A stretch of 5,894 nucleotides of DNA from Anaerolineaceae bacterium. GTDB taxonomy: Bacteria; Chloroflexota; Anaerolineae; Anaerolineales; Anaerolineaceae. This document shows positions 1 through 5,058 of the stretch, piece after piece. The position numbers and the translations under genes were made by a program. The notes under the pieces are model-generated. The model saw only the letters and a program-made list of their open reading frames with translations, searched no databases and had not been told where the DNA came from. The stretch is taken from the NCBI GenBank assembly GCA_028699715.1, contig JAQVUC010000078.1, positions 1-5,894 on the forward strand, in the 5' to 3' direction. Numbering within the stretch: the stretch's first letter is position 1; each line of letters starts with the position of its first letter.

Positions 1-13
1 GTCTTTGTTTCCC

Positions 14-45
14 AAGGCATGCTAACCTCCCGGTTTCCATGCCTT
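14..45. repeat. Two-part inverted repeat (hairpin)
   Basis: AAGGCATG (14-21) is exactly complementary to CATGCCTT (38-45). Inside the 16-nt loop a second perfect stem, AACC (24-27) with GGTT (32-35), closes a TCCC tetraloop, leaving a symmetrical 2x2 internal loop between the stems. On the plus strand it is followed only by TTTATCC, so as an intrinsic terminator it would be weak. It could mark the 3' end of a gene lying left of the window, or be a dispersed intergenic repeat. Confidence 0.5.
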
Positions 46-60
46 TATCCTAATCAATTC

Positions 61-96
61 TGTAAACAATCACCCTGGATAATTTGTAAACTATCA
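61..96. repeat. Pair of 12-bp direct repeats, 24 bp apart
   Basis: TGTAAACAATCA (61-72) recurs as TGTAAACTATCA (85-96), with 11 of 12 positions identical. The sequence between them is unrelated. A looser TGTCTAAACA follows at 101-110. Function is unknown: this could be a pair of protein-binding half-sites or chance in AT-rich DNA. Confidence 0.35.
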
Positions 97-271
97 TACC
101 TGTCTAAACACTTACCCCGATCCAACCCAGCCAAAACTTTTTGTCTCTTTTTGGCTTCGGATTTTCAGTCTGCAAAACCAGCTGGTTCATTGGAGGCCTT
201 ATCCTGCTTTCTGTGTTTTATTAGCCATAGAGTTTTTCTCTAGAAAGAAACTCAACCATCCTGATCGTTTC

Positions 272-754
272 CTATACTTGGTTCTTATCTTTTTTTCTCA
301 CTTTTGTGAGGACTTGCTCATAGCTTTGGATGTACTCATCCACGGAAATTTTTTGACATAATTCTGCGACAAGGTCATAGGGAATGTGCCTGGGGTTTTT
401 AAAGCGGATGCAGCTCTTGCCCATGTCGAGTTTTGTAGGTACCCGGAGAGAATATTCTTTGACAAACCATCGCTCAACTTCAGGATTGGCTTGTAATCCC
501 ATATGGTAAAGCGCGATGTGGTTTTTTTGCGAAGCAAGAGCCAAGAATGGCAGAGGCTGATCTTTTTGGACATGGTAACCCCTGGGGTAGGTAGTTAAAG
601 GAACCACATAGCCGATCATGCCATAGGACATTTGCTCAACAAAACCCACTGGCAAGTTGGCAAGAATTACACCCCTTAATTTTCTGACAGCTTCTTGATG
701 ATCATCGGGAAGCGCTGCTAAATATCCCTCGATTGTGTTGGCATCATTTTGCAT
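272..754 (-). CDS. DUF1801 (YdhG-like) family protein
   Basis: A 160-residue soluble protein that I assign to the DUF1801 family (Bacillus YdhG and relatives, sometimes labelled frataxin-like iron chaperone on structural similarity only; the biochemical role is not settled). Visible family features are the N-terminal helix (TIEGYLAALP, residues 7-16) followed by a helix with VRKLRGVI, the conserved segment with MSYGMIGY (42-49), a core strand region FLALASQKNHIALYHMG (70-86), and the C-terminal GKSCIRFKN signature (112-120) with the following helix. The length is normal for the family and the protein is complete. No signal peptide or membrane segment is seen. The chosen ATG gives the normal family N terminus; only a distant AAAGG lies upstream, so the ribosome site is weak. 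The gene shares strand with the EamA transporter upstream, but 258 bp and a terminator-like hairpin separate them, so it is probably a separate unit. Confidence 0.85.
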   Translation of the reverse strand: MQNDANTIEGYLAALPDDHQEAVRKLRGVILANLPVGFVEQMSYGMIGYVVPLTTYPRGYHVQKDQPLPFLALASQKNHIALYHMGLQANPEVERWFVKEYSLRVPTKLDMGKSCIRFKNPRHIPYDLVAELCQKISVDEYIQSYEQVLTKVRKKDKNQV

Positions 755-1012
755 TTTTATTTCTGTCTACCTTTTTTTATTTTTCTCAAAAGCGAGATTA
801 TGCTCTTCTTGAATTGTAACCTTTATCCTGGTGTCTCACTTTTACCAGGGTTTTCATGCATATTTAATGTCAAAGATTCGAATAAAGCTTTGCAACTCCC
901 AGTGCTTTGATTGAGAGATGATGAAATTACTTCTTTTTAAAAATCGAGCGAAAAGGAATAAAATCTTCTATCGTTTGAAAAAAGTATAGCTGGTTTGCCA
1001 ACAAAACCAAAT
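755..1012. other. Gap between two minus-strand genes
   Basis: No gene is seen here. The right end holds a terminator-like hairpin for the EamA gene (978-1009). A minus-strand TTGACA (complement of 868-873) lies about 115 bp before the DUF1801 start, but no acceptable -10 hexamer follows at normal spacing, so I do not call a promoter. An imperfect inverted repeat CCTGGT/ACCAGG (827-832, 844-849) is also present with no evident job. Confidence 0.5.
978..1009 (-). terminator. Possible intrinsic terminator of the EamA gene
   Basis: Read on the minus strand, just after the EamA stop codon, TGGTTT (complement of 1004-1009) and AAACCA (complement of 991-996) form a perfect 6-bp stem with a 7-nt loop. 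Seven bases later comes a run of six T (complement of 978-983). The stem is short and the T run is set back, so this would be a weak terminator at best. Confidence 0.35.
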
Positions 1013-2020
1013 TTATTCATCTTTGTGCTGATGGGAATGCTTCTCCGATACTAAATGCTTATGCTCGTGTGAATGTTCAATTTGAACCCTAATTTTTGTT
1101 CCGTTTTGAATTTCTGTGAATGTGTGGGTATGCAAGTGAGAGTGACGGGTAATCATTGTATCGATTACGACTAAAACTGAACCAAGAGTCATGATCAGAA
1201 AGGCGATCACGTAATAGTCCGTTATCGCTTCTTTTAATATGAGAAAAGAAAGCAGCGCGCCGATAAAGGGCGCTACGGCGTAATAAGCGCTTGTTTTTGC
1301 TGCCCCCAATTCCTTTTGCGCTCTGACGTAAAGGAAGATACTCAAGCCATAGGCTACAAAACCCAGGAGCATGGCGAGTAGAACATATTGAATTTGGGGG
1401 AAGTTTTCGCCAAGAAAGAGCGCGATCAATAAGGAGCCAAGTCCTGAAAAAATCCCCTTGAGCATCACAATTTGAAAGGTGTTTTTTGAGGAGATCTTTC
1501 TCGTGAGGTTATTTTCAAATCCCCAGCAAAGGGCGGCAGCAAGGACAAAGACTGATCCGAGAGAGAACGTCAAACTTGACATGTCTTCAAATGAAAGCAG
1601 CATACTCGAAAAGGTAATCAAAAGGATCGCGATCCACAATCGCGGAGAAATCAGTTCTTTGAAAATAAACAAGGCAATCAGCGAAGTTGCTACGATCTCA
1701 AAATTATTAAGAAGAGAAGCGTTAGCAGATGTTGCGCTTGTCAAACCGATCATTAAAAAAATCGGTGCGGCTACATCAAGCAATATCATCCCGATGACAT
1801 AGGGCAGTTCTTTTCTTGACAGTTGCTCTTCCTGGTCGTCTATTTGCTTCCGGAACAAAAAAATGATACTTATTCCTATTCCGGCTCCCAAGTAAAGCAA
1901 GGCGGCCATAAAAGTCGGTTCAATTTTTTGCAACAGCAGCTTGGAAAGGGGCATGTTGATCGCATAGAAGGCTGCGGCAAGGAATGCGTATAGAATTGCG
2001 CCTGACTTTTTTCTATCCAT
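1013..2020 (-). CDS. EamA/DMT-family transporter with His-rich C-terminal tail
   Basis: A 335-residue inner-membrane protein of the drug/metabolite transporter superfamily. It shows two EamA repeats of five helices each: about 8-31, 36-56, 72-92, 97-119 and 126-144, then 152-168, 184-204, 211-231, 243-263 and 269-288. Family hallmarks are the N-terminal pattern with an early Asn-Pro-like segment (AINMPLSKLLL, 20-30), the FEIVATSLIALFIFKE ending of the first repeat (107-122), and the matching YYAVAPFIGALLSFLILKE ending of the second (246-264). The substrate cannot be read from sequence; relatives export amino acids, metabolites or drugs. Beyond the last helix, residues 291-335 hold eleven His in three clusters (HSHLHTH 293-299, HSHEHKH 316-322, HSHQH 328-332), suggesting metal binding on the cytoplasmic face. 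The start ATG follows ACAGGAACC closely and gives a basic N terminus suited to an N-in topology. The gene is transcribed divergently from the sugar locus. Confidence 0.88.
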   Translation of the reverse strand: MDRKKSGAILYAFLAAAFYAINMPLSKLLLQKIEPTFMAALLYLGAGIGISIIFLFRKQIDDQEEQLSRKELPYVIGMILLDVAAPIFLMIGLTSATSANASLLNNFEIVATSLIALFIFKELISPRLWIAILLITFSSMLLSFEDMSSLTFSLGSVFVLAAALCWGFENNLTRKISSKNTFQIVMLKGIFSGLGSLLIALFLGENFPQIQYVLLAMLLGFVAYGLSIFLYVRAQKELGAAKTSAYYAVAPFIGALLSFLILKEAITDYYVIAFLIMTLGSVLVVIDTMITRHSHLHTHTFTEIQNGTKIRVQIEHSHEHKHLVSEKHSHQHKDE

Positions 2021-2093
2021 GGTTCCTGTATTTTACTGCTTAGTCAGACAAGTACTAAACCTTTTGCCTAAACTATCTGTTTCTCAGAAGAAA

Positions 2094-2108
2094 TTCGATT
2101 GAATCGAA
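2094..2108. promoter_or_regulatory. 15-bp palindrome upstream of the EamA gene
   Basis: TTCGATT (2094-2100) and AATCGAA (2102-2108) are perfect inverted arms around a single central G. It lies 74-88 bp before the EamA start, where a repressor or activator site would be expected. The motif does not resemble the LacI-type operators to its right, so a different regulator would be involved. The regulatory role is inferred from symmetry and position only. Confidence 0.35.
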
Positions 2109-2258
2109 ATAAATTTGATTAAGCCCGGATACTAACCGCGGTGTAATACAAACAAAGCTATATCCTTGCCGAGATTAACAAAAAAAGCTTACTCTGAACA
2201 CTTGTGGAGGACAACTTGATAATAACTACCAGCATAACGCAGATAAAGCGATTTCTAA

Positions 2259-2272
2259 TGTTAACGTTTCCA
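2259..2272. promoter_or_regulatory. LacI-family (cre-like) operator candidate
   Basis: TGTTAACGTTTCCA fits the general LacI-family pattern TGNNANCGNTNNCA at every fixed position, with 5 of 7 base pairs symmetrical. It lies 18 bp upstream of the -35 hexamer and its centre is 68 bp from the centre of the strong operator. Its inner half-site (AAC) differs from the AGC of the other two operators, so it may be bound by another LacI-type protein (for example a global catabolite regulator) or be a weak auxiliary site. Confidence 0.35.
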
Positions 2273-2290
2273 CGAGTTTTGCAAAATCTA

Positions 2291-2320
2291 TTGACAAATC
2301 AATCAGCAGTATTCTATAAT
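2291..2320 (+). promoter_or_regulatory. Consensus sigma70-type promoter of the lacI-type gene
   Basis: TTGACA (2291-2296) and TATAAT (2315-2320) are both perfect hexamers separated by 18 bp. Transcription should start near 2327, giving a leader of about 49 nt before the regulator ATG. The operator at 2327-2340 lies over the predicted start. Confidence 0.8.
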
Positions 2321-2326
2321 TTGTTT

Positions 2327-2340
2327 TGAGAGCGCTCCCA
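2327..2340. promoter_or_regulatory. LacI-type operator O1 over the transcription start
   Basis: TGAGAGCGCTCCCA matches the LacI-family pattern TGNNANCGNTNNCA with the usual central CG. Symmetry continues outward, so 2324-2343 is a 20-bp inverted repeat with one mismatched pair. It begins 6 bp after the -10 hexamer, so binding would block initiation; autoregulation by the adjacent LacI-type protein is the simplest reading. The right half (GCTCCCA) equals the half-site of the CebR/CelR operator TGGGAGCGCTCCCA. Confidence 0.8.
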
Positions 2341-2375
2341 AAATATTTCTTTATGAATCGATAACAAGAAAATAA

Positions 2376-2615
2376 ATGGACAATCTAAAACTTGAGGATA
2401 TCGCAAAGCTCGCAGGTGTTTCCAGATCAACTGTATCACGGGTCGTAAATAATAGCCCTAATGTTGACGCGGCAACCCGAAAAAGAGTAGAAAAGATCAT
2501 CCAAAACACTGGTTACCGTCCCAACGCAGCTGCCAGATCTCTGGCATCTCAACGGACCAATATGATCGGTTTGGTTATCCCCAGAACAACGAGCGCTTTT
2601 TTTACTGATCCATAA
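2376..2615 (+). CDS. N-terminal LacI-type DNA-binding fragment (79 aa)
   Basis: If the TAA is real, translation yields a 79-residue peptide with the whole helix-turn-helix and hinge helix and only the first strand of the effector domain (MIGLVIP, 63-69). It lacks the dimerisation and sugar-binding regions. Isolated LacI-family headpieces bind DNA weakly, so regulation would likely be lost. Listed separately only because this is the literal open frame; it is part of the interrupted gene. Confidence 0.5.
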   Translation: MDNLKLEDIAKLAGVSRSTVSRVVNNSPNVDAATRKRVEKIIQNTGYRPNAAARSLASQRTNMIGLVIPRTTSAFFTDP

Positions 2616-2636
2616 TTCCCACAACTTACCCAGGGT

Positions 2637-3476
2637 GTGGCTTTTGCCTGTAACAATCACCATTTGACCCTTTCCCTCTTTTTGGTGGGGAACCAGGAAG
2701 ACGAAAACGAGATCACGCCTCGCATTTTACGACGCGGCTTGTTGGATGGCATTCTGATTCAATCCGGTACATCTGATGAAAAGATTTTCAGGCGTTTGAT
2801 TTCATCTCAGGTGCCATTCCTGGTTTTAGGACGCCCTCATGAGGACAAATTGGTCAATTATATTGATGTAGACAACGTCAGGGCGGCAAAAGAGGCTGTT
2901 TTTCACCTGATCAAGCTCGGTTATCAGCGCATTGGCATGATAACAGGGGGGCTATACAGTACTTCAGCGATTGACAGGCGGGCAGGCTTTGAGCAGGCGA
3001 TGCACGAAGCGGGTACGAAAATTGATCCAAGCTTAATTGCTGAAGGCGATTTCACGGAAAAAAGTGGTTACTACGCCATGAAGGAACTGCTACCCTCCAA
3101 GCCGGATGCAATTTTCGCGCAGTCTGATGTGATGGCTATCGGAGCCATGCGAGCTGCCCAGGAAATTGGGCTGGAAATTCCGAAAGATATCGCTTTTGTG
3201 GGCTTTGATGACCTGCCAATTGCATCCACTTTACCCATCAGGTTGACGACTGTTCATCAACCCATTACTCATTTTGGTATCAAAGCAGTTGATCTGCTTA
3301 TCGATATTATCGAGAAAGGCGCAAGACCGGCCAAAAGATTGGTTCTCGATACTGAATTGATCGTGCGTGATACGTGCGGATCAAAAACAATTGACAGACT
3401 CACCGTCCAGGGGGCAGAAAATCAAGAGAGCGCTCTCATGGCGCCAGTACAAACAGGAGGTGCAAATAACCATTAA
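2637..3476 (+). CDS. Effector-domain remainder of the LacI-type regulator
   Basis: The frame reopens directly after the TAA and runs 286 codons to the natural stop; the first plausible start is GTG at 2637 (279 residues). No good ribosome site precedes that GTG, and the product would start inside the first helix of the sugar-binding domain, so independent expression is doubtful. The domain itself is intact and shows no other disruption, which argues for a very recent event or an error. Confidence 0.4.
   Translation: MAFACNNHHLTLSLFLVGNQEDENEITPRILRRGLLDGILIQSGTSDEKIFRRLISSQVPFLVLGRPHEDKLVNYIDVDNVRAAKEAVFHLIKLGYQRIGMITGGLYSTSAIDRRAGFEQAMHEAGTKIDPSLIAEGDFTEKSGYYAMKELLPSKPDAIFAQSDVMAIGAMRAAQEIGLEIPKDIAFVGFDDLPIASTLPIRLTTVHQPITHFGIKAVDLLIDIIEKGARPAKRLVLDTELIVRDTCGSKTIDRLTVQGAENQESALMAPVQTGGANNH
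3391..3422 (+). promoter_or_regulatory. Candidate transporter promoter inside the regulator 3' end
   Basis: A perfect TTGACA (3391-3396) lies 34 bp before the start of operator O2; at the regulator's own promoter the same distance is 36 bp. The best -10 match is weak (GAAAAT at 3417-3422, 20-bp spacing). A transcript starting near here would have a leader of about 100 nt before the binding-protein ATG. The parallel layout is the main support. Confidence 0.35.
3425..3438. promoter_or_regulatory. LacI-type operator O2 within the regulator coding end
   Basis: AGAGAGCGCTCTCA contains a perfect 12-bp palindrome (GAGAGCGCTCTC, 3426-3437) and matches operator O1 at 12 of 14 positions. It lies in the codons of the regulator's C-terminal extension, 96 bp before the binding-protein start. 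Sharing the motif with O1 links the regulator to the transporter genes. Centres of O1 and O2 are 1098 bp apart. Confidence 0.7.
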
Positions 3477-3533
3477 TTTACATAACAAAAGTTGTTCAAA
3501 AAACTTAAAAATTATAGGAGATAAGGAAAGAAA

Positions 3534-5000
3534 ATGAAACGTCTATTAGTATTACTATCAATGTTGCTTGTAGTGAGCATGCTGCTCTCTGCTTGCGGTG
3601 CGCCTGCAGCAGAACCTCCTGCTGTTGAAGAACCCGCAGCGGAAGAACCCGCGGCCGAAGAACCTGCGGCGGAAGAACCTGCGGCGGAAGAACCCGCGGC
3701 GACGGAAAAGACCGTACTTGATGTATGGTCATTCACAAACGAAATCCTCACCATGGCTGTGGCTTTTGAAAAGACACATCCAGATGTAGATGTCGTTTAC
3801 ACCATGATCCCCATGACCAATGGCGAATATCAGACCAAATTGATGGCAACTTTGGGTACAGATGAAGTGCCGGATGTTGTCGCACTTGAAGCTGCTTTTG
3901 TGAAAAGCTATGTTGAAAGCGATTTCCTGGCTGACATTGGTGACCTTCAACATTATGCTGACGAACTGGAGATGTACCCCTTCGTTTACGAAGTTGGTAT
4001 GGCCGATGGCGTCCACAAAGCTTATGCCTACCAGGCTACTCCCGGTGCTCTCTTCTATCGCCGCAGTCTGGCCAAAGAATATTTTGGCACTGATGATCCT
4101 GTAGAAATGCAGGAGCTTCTGGGTGATTTCGACAAATATATCGCCGCTGCTGAAGTGATTAAAGAAAAATCTGGCGGAGATACTTATATGGTTTCTTCCA
4201 ATGGCGATTTCATGAACCTGTTCTATGCCAATCGTGAACAACCCTGGGTTGTTGATGGCAAACTAACGGTTGATCCAATGGTCGAAAGAATGGTAGAAAC
4301 AGTCAAGCTCTTCCGTGATAATGGTTATGAATCCCGAGCCACCCAATGGCAAGAAGGCTGGTTCGCTGGCATGAATGACACCCTGGCGGATGCAGCAGGT
4401 AACCCCAAGAAAGTCTTCAGCTACTTCCTCCCCACCTGGGGTCTTCCCTATGTTTTGGAACCCAACTCAACCTCCGCCGATGGCTCCAGCACCACCAAGG
4501 GTGACTGGGCTGTTATCGAAGGACCTCTGCCCTATCAATGGGGTGGTACCTGGTTGGGCGTGATGGACGAAACCGATAAGATGGATCTGGCAAAAGAATT
4601 CATTCGCTTCTGTACTCTTGACGAAGAAAACCTGACCAACTGGGCTACTGGTGTTTACACAAATGAATACCTGAAAGCTATTGATCCAAACGTTCCTGAT
4701 GATCAATATCAGGCCGCTGGTGACTTTGTTGGCAGCCAGGTTGTTGTTGAGAAGATCACTGCTTCGTTCGACGATTCAGCGATGAGCGAATTCCTGGGCG
4801 GTCAGAACTCCTATGGTGGCTTTGCCGCTGCCGCGCCAAGCGTCAACGCACGCTTGATGCAGGGTTCGGACGATGCGATTACACGCGCTCTCAACGATCC
4901 TTTGAACTCTTACCTTGAAGGTACGGTCACATTGGATGAAATGTGGGACCTCTGGAAAGACGCAGTCCGGAACGAATTCCCGGATTTGATCATTGATTAA
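3534..5000 (+). CDS. Carbohydrate ABC transporter solute-binding lipoprotein
   Basis: A 488-residue extracytoplasmic sugar-binding protein of the family 1 (CUT1, SBP_bac_1) type that delivers ligand to the permease encoded next. A lipoprotein signal (basic MKR, hydrophobic 4-18, lipobox LSAC with Cys21) anchors it to the outer face of the membrane. Residues 22-59 are a flexible Pro/Ala/Glu linker with five EEPAA units. The binding domain begins near TVLDVWSFTNE (60-70), followed by EYQTKLMATLG (98-108), VPDVVALEAAFV (112-123), YAYQATPGALFYRRSLAKEYFG (164-185) typical of CUT1 proteins at the first hinge crossing, and a C-terminal helical part ending in WDLWKDAVRNEFP. Trp272, Trp276, Trp336 and Trp340 are candidates for stacking on a sugar ring. 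The ATG is set by AAGGA six bases upstream, with a second AGGAG at 3516-3520. The sugar cannot be read from sequence; operator type hints at beta-glucosides. Confidence 0.92.
   Translation: MKRLLVLLSMLLVVSMLLSACGAPAAEPPAVEEPAAEEPAAEEPAAEEPAAEEPAATEKTVLDVWSFTNEILTMAVAFEKTHPDVDVVYTMIPMTNGEYQTKLMATLGTDEVPDVVALEAAFVKSYVESDFLADIGDLQHYADELEMYPFVYEVGMADGVHKAYAYQATPGALFYRRSLAKEYFGTDDPVEMQELLGDFDKYIAAAEVIKEKSGGDTYMVSSNGDFMNLFYANREQPWVVDGKLTVDPMVERMVETVKLFRDNGYESRATQWQEGWFAGMNDTLADAAGNPKKVFSYFLPTWGLPYVLEPNSTSADGSSTTKGDWAVIEGPLPYQWGGTWLGVMDETDKMDLAKEFIRFCTLDEENLTNWATGVYTNEYLKAIDPNVPDDQYQAAGDFVGSQVVVEKITASFDDSAMSEFLGGQNSYGGFAAAAPSVNARLMQGSDDAITRALNDPLNSYLEGTVTLDEMWDLWKDAVRNEFPDLIID
3627..3701 (+). repeat. 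Five tandem 15-bp units encoding EEPAA
   Basis: Five consecutive 15-bp units of the form GAAGAACCNGCNGCN encode EEPAA five times (residues 32-56). Units three and four are identical in DNA; the others differ only at third codon positions. The array forms the spacer between the lipid-anchored Cys and the binding domain. In-frame gain or loss of units by slippage would change linker length without breaking the gene. Confidence 0.9.
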
Positions 5001-5023
5001 TCTGGATATTCGTTAAAATATAG

Positions 5024-5058
5024 TGATGAGTCAGTACAATTACTGTACTGACTCATCA
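5024..5058 (+). promoter_or_regulatory. Perfect 15-bp stem-loop between binding-protein and permease genes
   Basis: TGATGAGTCAGTACA (5024-5038) pairs exactly with TGTACTGACTCATCA (5044-5058) around the loop ATTAC. No T run follows, so it is not a standard intrinsic terminator. It starts 24 bp after the binding-protein stop and ends 30 bp before the permease ATG. Such hairpins in sugar ABC operons are known to protect the upstream mRNA from 3' decay or partly attenuate transcription, which raises binding protein over permease; that role is inferred here. Confidence 0.75.

Larger units (their letters stand above)
1..271. other. Intergenic region without a supportable gene
   Basis: I see no convincing coding region here. 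The one open frame on the plus strand (19-243) has a Cys/Ser/Phe-rich composition with no family resemblance, no ribosome binding site before its ATG, and reads open from the window edge without looking like protein. The stretch holds a two-part hairpin at 14-45 and two direct repeats at 61-72 and 85-96. Its right edge is the 3' flank of the minus-strand DUF1801 gene. No clear terminator with a T tract is visible for that gene. Confidence 0.6.
2021..2375. other. Divergent regulatory region between EamA gene and lacI-type gene
   Basis: This 355-bp AT-rich stretch contains no convincing protein gene. From left to right it holds the EamA ribosome site (minus strand), an odd palindrome at 2094-2108, an 8-bp palindrome ACCGCGGT (2135-2142), a LacI-family operator-like site at 2259-2272, the palindrome TTTTGCAAAA (2277-2286), a consensus promoter (2291-2320) and a strong operator (2327-2340). 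I could not identify a good minus-strand promoter for the EamA gene. Confidence 0.6.
2376..3476 (+). pseudogene. LacI-family sugar regulator interrupted by an in-frame TAA
   Basis: One reading frame of 366 codons encodes a LacI/GalR repressor, apart from a TAA at codon 80 (2613-2615). Residues 6-25 are the helix-turn-helix (LEDIAKLAGVSRSTVSRVVN); 50-57 are the hinge helix with the minor-groove Leu56. After the stop comes the periplasmic-binding-like effector domain: DRRAGF (about 200-205), the AQSDVMAIGA segment (about 248-257) and VGFDDLP (about 275-281). The core ends near IVRDTC (about 329-334). About 32 further residues follow, longer than usual, and their codons contain a second operator. 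The stop falls in FFTDP-stop-FPQLTQGV, where relatives commonly have an aromatic residue, so one base changed from TAC or TAT explains it; there is no frameshift. It could be a recent null mutation, a sequence error or, less likely, readthrough. The ATG gives the standard N terminus but its ribosome site is poor. It probably represses itself and the transporter genes 57 bp downstream. Confidence 0.85.

Noticed and set aside
129..156. Inverted repeat AGCCAAAA/TTTTGGCT
   Set aside because: A 12-nt loop, an AT-rich stem and no T tract; it belongs to no recognised gene end.
19..243. 74-codon plus-strand open frame starting at an ATG
   Set aside because: Composition is unlike a folded protein (many Cys, Ser, Phe and Leu), no ribosome site precedes the start, and no family is recognisable.
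230..253. Inverted repeat GAGTTT/AAACTC after the DUF1801 stop
   Set aside because: The stem is short, AT-rich and interrupted, and no T run follows on the minus strand, so I do not call a terminator.
827..849. CCTGGT/ACCAGG inverted repeat followed by TTTT on the plus strand
   Set aside because: Shaped like a weak plus-strand terminator, but no plus-strand gene ends here, and the minus-strand orientation lacks a T tract.
1479..1802. 107-codon plus-strand frame opposite the EamA gene
   Set aside because: It is a shadow of the transporter on the other strand; the EamA frame explains the sequence fully.
2216..2329. Small frame with TTG start five bases after GGAGG, 37 codons, ending within the operator
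   Set aside because: The Shine-Dalgarno match is good, but the frame spans the lacI-type promoter, its hydrophobic/polar mix shows no leader-peptide signature, and no upstream promoter is evident.
3492..3518. TTGTTC and TATAGG as a promoter directly before the binding-protein gene
   Set aside because: Spacing is 15 bp and the -10 overlaps the Shine-Dalgarno region, leaving almost no leader.
3627..3701. Regularly repeated units considered as a CRISPR array
   Set aside because: The units are 15 bp, contiguous with no spacers, and in frame within a protein linker.
3505..3754. Minus-strand frames rich in Ala/Gly/Ser or Pro/Leu repeats
   Set aside because: They arise from the complement of the EEPAA-encoding tandem repeat and are not genes.
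3729..4241. 170-codon minus-strand frame opposite the binding-protein gene
   Set aside because: It lies wholly within the well-supported binding-protein gene and has no family resemblance.
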